From: Vibrio gelatinilyticus
Lineage (GTDB): Bacteria > Pseudomonadota > Gammaproteobacteria > Enterobacterales > Vibrionaceae
Length of the DNA stretch: 64,000 bases
Assembly: GCF_022836845.1 (NCBI RefSeq)
Contig: NZ_JAJNNZ010000003.1
Location: forward strand, 390,149-454,148
Reading direction: 5' to 3'
Shown here: positions 54,309-62,749 of the stretch, one piece after another
Layout of the letters: each line of letters starts with the position of its first letter
How positions within the stretch are numbered: position 1 is the first letter of the stretch
Made by a program: the position numbers and the translations under genes
Notes under the pieces: model-generated
The model's input: the letters and a program-made list of their open reading frames with translations, nothing else
What the model was told of the DNA's origin: nothing
Database searches by the model: none

Positions 54309-56646
54309 TGTAATGGCTTATTGGAAAGTGATGCTGTTGCTCTGTGTGATGTCGATGGTACCGTCAGAGAGCTATGCTATGCAAAGCAAGACCAATCATA
54401 ATCCGTTACATCCATCATTTATTTTACTCGATGCGGATAAAGAGCGTATTTTAACGACTTCTAGACCACTTTCTTTACGAAACACGTGTGGTCAATGTCA
54501 TGATGTAGACTTCATCGTCAAGCACAGCGATCACGAACAGTTCTGGCAAGACTCTGAATTAAGCTGGGATCCGATTGCCAATTCCTATGGTTACGCTCGC
54601 CGAGTAAAATCAAGTAACAATGAGTTTGCAAAAAATACTACGTCTAAAGACAGTCTTGACTGTTTAATATGCCACTCAAGTGTCAATAAAAGTAAAAGTT
54701 GGACAGTTCAGCAGTTTCAGAAAAGTGGGGCCCTTAAGCCAGGCGTATTGACTATTCATAAACCGAGAAATGAAAACTGCGCTCAGTGTCACGGAGTTGT
54801 CGATACCCTGATACATCAGCCCTTAGTGGTTGACTCCATATCAATGAATAATGCAATGACGTTGACTTCAGGGCAAATAATTTCGCCACAAAAAGTCAAT
54901 ATGAGTGGTATGAATATCTCAGACAAAGAGGGTCACAATCGAAGTTTTGATGTGCACAGCGAAAGAGTGGTTGACTGCGTAGCGTGTCATTATTCGCAAA
55001 ACAATCCTGTGTTTCAAAAGGATGCTTCTGGGAAAAGCGAACACTTGCTATTTGACCCTCGTCGCTTAACATTATCAGATTATCTTTTAAAACCCTCTCA
55101 CCGTTTGGCTAATACCAAATCAGCACGCCCTCAGGGGCACCAATCTAACAACGAACAACAGGCGTGTGAAAGCTGCCATCAAACTCGCTCTACACACGAC
55201 TGGCTACCGGCGTACAACAAACATTTTAACGTTTTGGCTTGCGAAACATGCCATGTTCCAAAGCTGTTTGGGCCAACTCTAGAATCGGTAGACTGGCGTT
55301 TTGTCGATAAAAGCGGCCTAGCACTGAAGTACTTTAAAAACGTCGATAAACATGGACTGATTAGCCCTTATTCGCCAAAACTAATGGTGCGTGCAAAAGG
55401 AAGTAACAGTGAACGATTGAGTCCGGTAAACAGCGTAACCGTTCATTATTGGCAGCACGGTGAGCCTTCGACGCCTGTGACTGTAGGATTGTTAAGACGG
55501 GCTCTAATGGAAAAGACAGAATTGGGAAACCCTGAAACTTATCGATATAACTCTATGTTACTGAGTCAGTTCGACAGAAATAGAGATGGTCTGCTTAATC
55601 AGGCAGAAATAGAACGCGATAGAGTTGCACTACACGAATTCGTGCGTAAACAGCTTAATAAGATAGGCCTAACTCAGGTCAAGATGACACAGGTGTCTAA
55701 TACTTATGATATTTCGCACGGTATTGTCAACGGGCAGTGGGTGACAAAAGATTGTATGAGTTGTCATGGCAGTGACTCAATGTTGGCAAGTTCGTTAGCG
55801 ATAAATTCGCCGGGGCCTACGAATTACGTCATTGGTACTCATCGATATGTATGGATAGACCGTTCAGGCGCTCTGCTGTTTTCTGTAACATTGATACTGA
55901 TTATTGTTCATTCGCTAATTCGCTATAAAAACCGTCACAATAGCCTAGCTACGAATGTAGGTGGTCAACAAGTGTATATGTACGACAAATATGAGCGTTT
56001 TTGGCATTGGCTACAGGCGACTACGATAATTGGCCTTTTGTATACGGGGTTAGTCATCCACCTTCCTAGTCAATTTGCGTGGCTAAGTTTCCACTATCAT
56101 GTGCAAGTACACAATATACTGGCGGCGATTCTTATTTTGAATGCGGTCTTTTCGTTGTTCTACCATGTAGTTAGTGGCGAAATTCGACAATACTTACCAA
56201 AACCTCAAGGGTTGTTCAGCGATGTTGTATCGCAAAGCGTCTTTTACCTAAAAGGCATATTTACCGGAGCGAAGCATCCTTTCCATAAAACGAAGACCCA
56301 TAAACTTAACCCGTTACAACAAGTCACATATTTCGCAATTCTAAATGTCCTTTTACCAGCACAGGTGGCTACAGGCTTGGTTATTTGGGCCGGAAATTAT
56401 TGGCCAGAGTTCACCGCTATGATGGGAGGAACGGCACTGCTAGCCCCTGTTCATACGACATTGGCATGGTTATTTGCGAGCTTTATCATCATGCACATAT
56501 ATCTCACAACGACAGTTGGTAGCAGCCCTACCGCAGGTATCCGTTCTATGGTGAATGGTTGGGAGGAAAGCGAAGCTACAAGCACTAATGACCCAGAAAA
56601 GGGAAAGAACACAACCAACGCAGAGGGTAAAGGAGAAAAAATATGA
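54292..56646 (+). CDS. Heptaheme cytochrome fused to EF-hand and cytochrome b membrane domain
   Basis: A 784-residue electron-transfer fusion. The signal peptide (about 1-29) is followed by a periplasmic region with seven CXXCH motifs (CGQCH, CLICH, CAQCH, CVACH, CESCH, CETCH, CMSCH). A canonical EF-hand calcium loop sits between the sixth and seventh hemes (DRNRDGLLNQAE, from Asp428). After a helix near 525-545 comes a four-helix cytochrome b561/formate-dehydrogenase-gamma-like domain (about 565-750) with histidines in ERFWHWLQAT, YHVQVHNIL and IIMHIYLT. It probably draws electrons from quinol through b hemes to the c hemes and then to the octaheme partner. It overlaps both neighbours (17 and 4 bases). 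Confidence 0.85.
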   Translation: MNRLISVMAYWKVMLLLCVMSMVPSESYAMQSKTNHNPLHPSFILLDADKERILTTSRPLSLRNTCGQCHDVDFIVKHSDHEQFWQDSELSWDPIANSYGYARRVKSSNNEFAKNTTSKDSLDCLICHSSVNKSKSWTVQQFQKSGALKPGVLTIHKPRNENCAQCHGVVDTLIHQPLVVDSISMNNAMTLTSGQIISPQKVNMSGMNISDKEGHNRSFDVHSERVVDCVACHYSQNNPVFQKDASGKSEHLLFDPRRLTLSDYLLKPSHRLANTKSARPQGHQSNNEQQACESCHQTRSTHDWLPAYNKHFNVLACETCHVPKLFGPTLESVDWRFVDKSGLALKYFKNVDKHGLISPYSPKLMVRAKGSNSERLSPVNSVTVHYWQHGEPSTPVTVGLLRRALMEKTELGNPETYRYNSMLLSQFDRNRDGLLNQAEIERDRVALHEFVRKQLNKIGLTQVKMTQVSNTYDISHGIVNGQWVTKDCMSCHGSDSMLASSLAINSPGPTNYVIGTHRYVWIDRSGALLFSVTLILIIVHSLIRYKNRHNSLATNVGGQQVYMYDKYERFWHWLQATTIIGLLYTGLVIHLPSQFAWLSFHYHVQVHNILAAILILNAVFSLFYHVVSGEIRQYLPKPQGLFSDVVSQSVFYLKGIFTGAKHPFHKTKTHKLNPLQQVTYFAILNVLLPAQVATGLVIWAGNYWPEFTAMMGGTALLAPVHTTLAWLFASFIIMHIYLTTTVGSSPTAGIRSMVNGWEESEATSTNDPEKGKNTTNAEGKGEKI

Positions 56647-57167
56647 TGACGACTCAAACAGCGAAACCCTATTGGAATCCTTATGTCGCCGGTGCGTTAT
56701 TGGGCATAGTATTGTTCCTTGCCTTTTTTATTACAGGAAGTGGACTCGGTGCATCGGGAGGGTTAAATCGAATACTGGTGTATGTCCAAAACCTTTTTTC
56801 TCCGGAGCATATCGATCAGGTTCCTTATTTATTGCAACTGGCGGGGGGCAATAAAAACCCGCTAGATAGTTGGATAGTGTTTTTAACTATAGGCACCGTT
56901 TTTGGCGGGGCCATGTCCGGAATAGTCAATGGGCGTATCTCATTAGAAACCAATAAAGGGCCTCAAATTAGTAATAAACAACGTTGGGTGTATGCTTTCA
57001 TCGGTGGCATTTTTATGGGGTATGGCGCTCGTCTGGCACGAGGCTGCACTTCGGGTCAGGCTTTATCGGGCGGAGCGGTGCTTTCTGTAGGCAGTTGGGC
57101 ATTTATGTTTGCCGTCTTTGCCGGGGCGTATGCACTGGCCTATTTTGTTCGCAAAAGTTGGAACTAG
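56643..57167 (+). CDS. YeeE/YedE-family membrane protein (half-size, first of pair)
   Basis: A 174-residue inner-membrane protein with about four to five helices. It carries the family cysteine motif ARGCTSGQALSGGA with Cys135. In characterised relatives (YeeE/TsuA) such cysteines pass thiosulfate or sulfide-type sulfur through the membrane. It is half the size of TsuA and would pair with the next protein, which carries a complementary motif. The start overlaps the previous stop (ATGA), with AAAGGAG upstream. Operon context with multiheme cytochromes supports handling of a sulfur compound. Confidence 0.85.
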   Translation: MMTTQTAKPYWNPYVAGALLGIVLFLAFFITGSGLGASGGLNRILVYVQNLFSPEHIDQVPYLLQLAGGNKNPLDSWIVFLTIGTVFGGAMSGIVNGRISLETNKGPQISNKQRWVYAFIGGIFMGYGARLARGCTSGQALSGGAVLSVGSWAFMFAVFAGAYALAYFVRKSWN

Positions 57168-57176
57168 GAGGTTGTC

Positions 57177-58433
57177 ATGGCTGATTTTCCACTACCACTC
57201 GTTTCGCTTCTCGGAGACTGGGGGGCATATGGCGTATACCTCATTGTTGGGTTGTGCTTTGGCTACGTATTGGAGAGTGCTGGTTTTGGCAATTCGACGA
57301 AACTCGCTGCGCAATTTTATGGTAAGGATATGACGGTGTTTAAGGTCATGTTTACTGCGATTATTGTTGCAATGACGTTGATCTTCCTAAGCTCTTCGAT
57401 AGGGCTACTAGATTACAATTTAATTTGGGTTCCTCCTACTTATCTATGGCCCGGTGTTTTAGGGGGGCTAATCATGGGGGTGGGATTCATCATTGGTGGA
57501 TTTTGTCCGGGCACATCACTTGTGGCGATGGCGACTGGTAAAATTGACGGAGTTGTGTTTGTTTTTGGTGTGCTGTTTGGCATCTTTTTATTTGGCGAAA
57601 CCGTGGCTTCTTTCGATGTGTTTTTTAGCTCTTCTTATATGGGGCGCTATACACTTCCGGAATTATTCGATGTGTCCACTGGAACGGTAGTCATCGTGAT
57701 TGTTATTGCAGCGCTGTGTTTATTCTTCGGCGCAGAAAAATTAGAGAGTTGGGTTAACCACTCTCAGGGTAATCCAGCATCATCGACACAACAACCGGGT
57801 AACGAAACAAAACGTTGGGCAGTTCCTGGGGGATTCCTAATCATATCTCTCGCTCTTATGACCAACTTTTGGGGGCAACCGACCACTCAAGAGCGCTGGG
57901 AGAAGGTAAAACCGCAACTGGCGAAAGCCATTGAAGAAAGGCAGATTTACGTGTCTCCACTTGAGCTACTATCGACGATACACGACCCGACAATTCGGGT
58001 GTTAATCTATGACGTTCGAGATGAAAGTAGTTACAACCAATTCCATTTATCCAACTCAAAAAGGCTGGTGGCCGAAGATATTCACAGCGAAGCGAAGAAA
58101 CTGCAGTTAGAGCCCGCTAATACGGTCATTATGCTAGTGAGCAATGACGATGACCAAGCAACGGCAGTTTGGAAGCTGCTTAAGGCTACGAGTGTACAAA
58201 ATGTGTATGTTCTAGATGGCGGAGTAAATCATTGGTTGGAAATATTCACAAAACCTGGTGAGTTAGGCCTAGTAGAGCCGAGAAAGGCAAATGAATTGGC
58301 GTTTGAGTTCTATCGCGCAATTGGTGCTCGTCATCCAGCGGCGAACCCTAATCCCGATGCTTATGACTTTGCCTTTGACAAGAAAATTCGTTTAGAACTA
58401 GAACGTGCTCCCACGAGTGGTGGTTGTAGTTAA
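57177..58433 (+). CDS. YeeE/YedE-family membrane protein fused to a cysteine-less rhodanese domain
   Basis: A 418-residue protein. Residues 1-240 are a YeeE/YedE membrane domain with six to seven helices and the motif GGFCPGTSLVAMATGKIDG (Cys110). Residues about 255-370 form a rhodanese-like domain (IRVLIYDVRDESSYNQFHLS, VYVLDGGVNHWLE) facing the compartment after the last helix (about 222-240). The active-site loop, normally C-R-x-G-x-R/A, reads VSNDDDQAT (residues 321-329), so the catalytic cysteine is missing. The chain ends TSGGCS, offering one C-terminal cysteine. It is the last gene of the operon; GGAGG lies five bases before its ATG, 9 bases after the preceding stop. Confidence 0.85.
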   Translation: MADFPLPLVSLLGDWGAYGVYLIVGLCFGYVLESAGFGNSTKLAAQFYGKDMTVFKVMFTAIIVAMTLIFLSSSIGLLDYNLIWVPPTYLWPGVLGGLIMGVGFIIGGFCPGTSLVAMATGKIDGVVFVFGVLFGIFLFGETVASFDVFFSSSYMGRYTLPELFDVSTGTVVIVIVIAALCLFFGAEKLESWVNHSQGNPASSTQQPGNETKRWAVPGGFLIISLALMTNFWGQPTTQERWEKVKPQLAKAIEERQIYVSPLELLSTIHDPTIRVLIYDVRDESSYNQFHLSNSKRLVAEDIHSEAKKLQLEPANTVIMLVSNDDDQATAVWKLLKATSVQNVYVLDGGVNHWLEIFTKPGELGLVEPRKANELAFEFYRAIGARHPAANPNPDAYDFAFDKKIRLELERAPTSGGCS

Positions 58434-58541
58434 CTATTCGAACTGTTGGCATGATGTGGCTATTGCGTTCAAAGTATGCGGTATGTGGGCCGCGCGACTG
58501 ATTGAGGCAAGGGAAGCTTTGGTTATTATAGGCCCTTATAT

Positions 58542-59489
58542 ATGCGAAACAGCAGTAGACCTATTATGCTTTTGATCCTAATTTTACTCATTGCCGCAAT
58601 TATCGTGTTGCCACCACTTAGAAGTTACGAGCCAAAGTCCTTGAACAACAGAGCTCGCGAACATGCACCCGGTAATTTTATTACTCTAACTCACGGCTGC
58701 GTTCACTATTCACGGGTCGGTGAACTTAATGCCCCTGTTGTTATTATGGTACATGGATTTTCTGCACCTTCTTATATGTGGGATAAAAACGTTCCAGCAC
58801 TTATTGATGAGGGTTATCAGGTGATTACCTTTGATCTATATGGGCGTGGTTATTCCGATAGACCCAATGTTGCTTATGATAAAACACTGTTTGTTGAGCA
58901 AATTAACGACCTGTTGATTGCCCTTGAGATTACAGAACCTGTATTTATTGTTGGCTTGTCGATGGGGGGCGCCATAACAGCAAGTTTTGTCGCGACCTAT
59001 CCTGAAAAGGTGGCCAAAGTGGTTTTCGTTGCACCTTTTAATCAACCTGTAGACATTGGGCCACTGATATTACCTGTTGTGGGTACGTGGTTGGGATACA
59101 CGGTGTTTATTCCTTCATTGGCTGGAAATCAAAGTAACGATTTGGTTGAACCAGATCTGATGCCAAATTGGAGCGACAAGTTCAAAGTGCAGATGCAATA
59201 CAAAGGCTTTAGACGAGCCATCATTCGCACAGGTAAAAACATGATACAAAAGGATCCGAGCGCTGACTTCTCTATGGTCGGAGAGCTGAGATTGCCAACG
59301 CTATTACTTTGGGGAGACCAAGATAAGGTCATTCCTTTACAAGACGCAGCGAGGGTGCAGAGGTTCTTAGGGGAAACATGTCAGTTTGAGAAAATTAACA
59401 ATGCCGGACATGCATTGCAATATGAGCGCTATCAACAAGTAAACAGTAAGCTCATTGAATTCTTAAGTTCGCCAAAACTAAGTGGATAA
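58542..59489 (+). CDS. Membrane-anchored alpha/beta hydrolase
   Basis: Serine hydrolase of 315 residues with an N-terminal membrane anchor (about 8-27) and the alpha/beta-hydrolase fold. The oxyanion region MVHGFSAPSYMW, nucleophile elbow GLSMGG (Ser140), Asp261 in WGDQDKVIP and His290 in NNAGHALQYE complete the triad. It resembles lipase/esterase or C-C hydrolase types (SDRPNVAYD loop). It starts 108 bases after the sulfur operon, with only weak ribosome-binding sequence, so co-transcription is uncertain. The substrate is unknown. Confidence 0.87.
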   Translation: MRNSSRPIMLLILILLIAAIIVLPPLRSYEPKSLNNRAREHAPGNFITLTHGCVHYSRVGELNAPVVIMVHGFSAPSYMWDKNVPALIDEGYQVITFDLYGRGYSDRPNVAYDKTLFVEQINDLLIALEITEPVFIVGLSMGGAITASFVATYPEKVAKVVFVAPFNQPVDIGPLILPVVGTWLGYTVFIPSLAGNQSNDLVEPDLMPNWSDKFKVQMQYKGFRRAIIRTGKNMIQKDPSADFSMVGELRLPTLLLWGDQDKVIPLQDAARVQRFLGETCQFEKINNAGHALQYERYQQVNSKLIEFLSSPKLSG

Positions 59490-59494
59490 CAAAC

Positions 59495-59525
59495 AATAAA
59501 AAGGGCACCGATGTGCCCTTAATTT
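59495..59525. terminator. Bidirectional terminator between hydrolase and ABC ATPase genes
   Basis: An 8-bp perfect stem (59502-59509 with 59514-59521) with loop CGAT. Leftward transcripts get a U-tract from the A-run before the stem; rightward ones a weaker TTAATTTATT. It lies between convergent genes. Confidence 0.8.
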
Positions 59526-59533
59526 ATTGCAAG

Positions 59534-60619
59534 TTAATTGATTCTATTTCCAGATTGCTCATCAAACAGGTGACAGTCTTTAGATTCACAGGAGAGCTTT
59601 AGAAACTCGTATTTATCAACGTCTTGGTCACCAGGTAGATGTACTTTAAAACCATCTGTTCCCACCGCCTGACCAAACATGTAGGTACTGTTACCTAAGC
59701 GTTCTACCACTTCACTGTGGAATTCGAATTGTATTCCATTGATTTCCTCGATATTTAAATGCTCAGGCCGGATACCGAAAATCACTCTTTGCTGAGGAGC
59801 AACGTTTTCGCCCTGGTAATCAACACAAATTTCGGTTTTGTCATCTGCCATTAAGAGAACGGATTTCTCGTAGCATTCTATGACGGTCATAGGGATAAAG
59901 TTCATCTTTGGTGAGCCGATAAAACCAGCCACAAAAAGATTTCCAGGCTTGTGATAGAGCTCTAATGGAGAGCCTACTTGTTCTACTCGTCCATCTTTGA
60001 GGACGACAATTTTGTCAGCGAGAGTCATCGCTTCCACTTGATCGTGGGTGACATATACCATGGTGTTTTGCAAATCCTGATGCAATTTTGCGATTTGTAA
60101 ACGCATGTCAACCCTGAGTTCAGCATCAAGATTAGACAGTGGCTCGTCAAACAGAAATACTTTAGGGTTTCGTACAATTGCACGGCCAATGGCAACACGC
60201 TGACGCTGGCCTCCGGAGAGCTCTTTAGGTTTTCGGTTTAGTAAATGATCAAGTTGAAGTGTCTTTGCCGCTTTACTTACCTGCGAGTCAATTTGGCTTT
60301 GTGGATGTCCTGTCATTTTTAGGCCAAAGCCCATATTTTGTTCAACAGTCATGTGCGGGTAGAGGGCGTAAGACTGAAACACCATCGCAACCCCTCTTTC
60401 GGCGGGGTCAACGTCATTGACAAGATCGTCGTCTATATAGATTTCGCCGTCGGTGATGTCTTCCAACCCCGCAATTAACCGAAGTAGAGTAGACTTGCCA
60501 CAACCTGATGGGCCAACGAAAACGACAAACTCCCCATGGCGTATGGTGAGGTCAACATTGTGAATGGTTTGAATGTCACCGAATCGCTTGACTACGTCAT
60601 TGAGAACGATGTTTGCCAT
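59534..60619 (-). CDS. Sugar-type ABC transporter ATP-binding protein (MalK/UgpC-like)
   Basis: ATPase that powers a carbohydrate importer, very probably the one encoded divergently from 60908. The 361-residue protein has Walker A GPSGCGKST, Q-loop FQSYALYPHM, signature LSGGQRQRVAIGRAI and Walker B FLFDEPLSNLDAEL. A C-terminal MOP/TOBE regulatory domain follows (GIRPEHLNIEE). The ATG at 60619 is preceded by AGGAGG, which decides it over a frame extending to 60685. ATPases of this class are often shared among several sugar importers. Confidence 0.92.
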   Translation of the reverse strand: MANIVLNDVVKRFGDIQTIHNVDLTIRHGEFVVFVGPSGCGKSTLLRLIAGLEDITDGEIYIDDDLVNDVDPAERGVAMVFQSYALYPHMTVEQNMGFGLKMTGHPQSQIDSQVSKAAKTLQLDHLLNRKPKELSGGQRQRVAIGRAIVRNPKVFLFDEPLSNLDAELRVDMRLQIAKLHQDLQNTMVYVTHDQVEAMTLADKIVVLKDGRVEQVGSPLELYHKPGNLFVAGFIGSPKMNFIPMTVIECYEKSVLLMADDKTEICVDYQGENVAPQQRVIFGIRPEHLNIEEINGIQFEFHSEVVERLGNSTYMFGQAVGTDGFKVHLPGDQDVDKYEFLKLSCESKDCHLFDEQSGNRIN

Positions 60620-60907
60620 TTCTGCCTCCTTGTCCAACAGAAATAAGTATAGCCACTTAAAAAACATAGGACTTTTCCAAGTCAATTGTTATGGACTAGA
60701 GTTAATTAGTTGATCAATGTCATGCAAGTTTACTGAAATGAGCGAAAAAGTGTGGAAGCCTTTACATTCTTTTAAATTGAGTTTGTGAGGTCTCTATTTA
60801 ATGTCTAAACCTATTGATATAGCGTCGTAATTATTCATTAAAGTACAGAAATGCATAGATGTCATATTTCAACGGTAATCGCTTATTAGTGCAAGGAGTT
60901 ACATATA

Positions 60908-61801
60908 ATGAGTGGAAGTGTGAAAACGTTACCAAGGCGGAAGCGTCGTGCTTCACAAAGTTCTCCTTGGTGGTTTCTCGCGCCAGCAATGGCGATTTTT
61001 ATCGTTTATGTCATTTATCCGATTGCCGATAGCATTTGGTTGAGTTTTTTTGAATGGGACGGGCTTGGCGAAAAGCGTTGGGTTGGCCTTGAAAACTATC
61101 GTGAATTGTTTGATTCAGACGCATTTTATACCTCACTTAAGAATAACTTTTTGTGGTTACTATTTTATATGTTGGCACCACCAATAGGTTTGGCGATAGC
61201 CTTATTTCTAAACCAGCAAGTGCTCGGCATCCGCGCGGTCAAGTCGTTATTCTTCTTTCCCTTTGTTATTTCGCAGGTGGTAGTCGGTCTAGTGTTCGCG
61301 TGGTTTTATGATCCGTCATTTGGCTTGTTCAACATAGCGTTGGGTGCGTTTGGTGTAGAGCCCATGGCAATACTTTCTAACGAGAAATACGTCACTTACG
61401 GCATTATTGCAGCCGGGCTTTGGCCACAAATATCTTATTGTATGATTCTCTATTTGACGGGGTTAAATAACTTAGACCCTGAGCAACTTGAAGCCGCAAG
61501 GCTAGATGGCGCTAAGAAACTAAGGATGCTTTGGTACATAGTACTTCCGCAACTCAGGCCAGCGACTTTTATTGCCATCGTGGTGACAGTGATTGGTGCG
61601 CTGCGCTCGTTTGACCTTGTGGCAACTATGACGGCTGGTGGTCCATGGGGGAGCTCTATGGTGCTGGCATACCAAATGTATGAGGAATCCATATTCAATT
61701 ATCGAATGGGTTATGGTGCAGCGGTATCCGTGGTGTTGTTTTTAATCATGGACGTCTACATCGCTTATTTCTTATGGCGAATGTTGAGGAGTGAAAAGTA
61801 A
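60908..61801 (+). CDS. Sugar ABC transporter permease (MalF/UgpA type)
   Basis: Inner-membrane permease of 297 residues with six membrane helices after a basic 20-residue N-terminus. The EAA loop that contacts the ATPase is EAARLDGAKKLRMLWYIVLP near residues 196-215. It lacks the large periplasmic loop of MalF and so resembles the general CUT1 family. AAGGAG precedes the ATG. Its stop overlaps the next start by one base (TAATG at 61799-61803), so the two permeases are co-translated as a heterodimer. Confidence 0.92.
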   Translation: MSGSVKTLPRRKRRASQSSPWWFLAPAMAIFIVYVIYPIADSIWLSFFEWDGLGEKRWVGLENYRELFDSDAFYTSLKNNFLWLLFYMLAPPIGLAIALFLNQQVLGIRAVKSLFFFPFVISQVVVGLVFAWFYDPSFGLFNIALGAFGVEPMAILSNEKYVTYGIIAAGLWPQISYCMILYLTGLNNLDPEQLEAARLDGAKKLRMLWYIVLPQLRPATFIAIVVTVIGALRSFDLVATMTAGGPWGSSMVLAYQMYEESIFNYRMGYGAAVSVVLFLIMDVYIAYFLWRMLRSEK

Positions 61802-62652
61802 TGTACCCACAACCCATTCAAAAGTCGGGCACCTTTGCTAACATTAGCTACCGTGTCGCTTTACCCATTTCGATCATTTTATGGTTACTGCCATTAATTG
61901 CGGTAATGTTGACGTCTATTCGTTCAATGGAAGATATCAATAAAGGCAACTATTGGGGTTGGCCAAGCGATTTTCATTTTGTTGAAAACTACACCCAAGT
62001 CTTTACCACAACGTCCATGGGTGAGTATCTTATTAATAGTTTAATTATTACCTTGCCGGCCGTTGCTGGAGCGGTTGCGCTCTCAACTCTCGCGGGTTTT
62101 GCTCTAGCAAAATATCGTTTTAAGGCCAATGTTTGGATATTTGCGATGTTTATCGGCGGGAATTTCGTACCATTTCAGGTATTGATGATCCCGGTCCGAG
62201 ACCTGACCATTGCATTTGGGCTCTATGACACGCACTGGGCACTTATTTGGTTCCACGTTGCTTTTCAAACCGGCTTTTGTACCTTATTTATGCGTAATTT
62301 TATTGTCGGAATTCCTGATGCACTAATAGAAGCGGCTCGTGTAGAAGGTGTAAAAGAATGGCGAATCTTCTGGTATATCGTGTTACCGCTAGTGCGTCCG
62401 GCTCTGGCGGCCTTAGCTGTCTTAGTGTTCACCTTTATTTGGAACGACTTCTTTTGGGCATTAGTGTTAGTTCAAAGTGACGAAGTCCGCCCTGTGACAG
62501 CAGGGCTGAGCTCCCTTCAAGGCCAGTGGCTTGCGTCCTGGCAGTTTATGTCAGCCGGGGCCGTCGTAGCGGCCATTCCTCCGGTGATTCTATTCTTTAC
62601 CATGCAAAAGCATTTTATTGCTGGTTTAACTTTAGGTGCAACCAAAGGTTAA
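61801..62652 (+). CDS. Sugar ABC transporter permease (MalG/UgpE type)
   Basis: Second permease of the CUT1 importer, 283 residues with six helices. The EAA loop is EAARVEGVKEWRIFWYIVLP near residues 178-197, the same pattern as in its partner. GLYDTHWALIWFHVAFQTGF and NDFFWALVLVQSDEVRPVTA are typical of the family. One-base overlap with the upstream permease gene; the binding-protein gene follows after 97 bases that carry its own purine-rich ribosome-binding sequence. Confidence 0.92.
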   Translation: MYPQPIQKSGTFANISYRVALPISIILWLLPLIAVMLTSIRSMEDINKGNYWGWPSDFHFVENYTQVFTTTSMGEYLINSLIITLPAVAGAVALSTLAGFALAKYRFKANVWIFAMFIGGNFVPFQVLMIPVRDLTIAFGLYDTHWALIWFHVAFQTGFCTLFMRNFIVGIPDALIEAARVEGVKEWRIFWYIVLPLVRPALAALAVLVFTFIWNDFFWALVLVQSDEVRPVTAGLSSLQGQWLASWQFMSAGAVVAAIPPVILFFTMQKHFIAGLTLGATKG

Positions 62653-62749
62653 ATCAGCACATATAAGCGTTAATCAGTAGTAACACAAGTAGATACAATA
62701 ATAACAAGTTAGGACAGAGGCTTAGGCCAAAAAAACAAGGACCTTAACT

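Noticed and set aside
60686..60907. CRP-like half site TTGTGA in the sugar ABC divergent region
   Set aside because: The second half site (TCACA at the right spacing) is missing.
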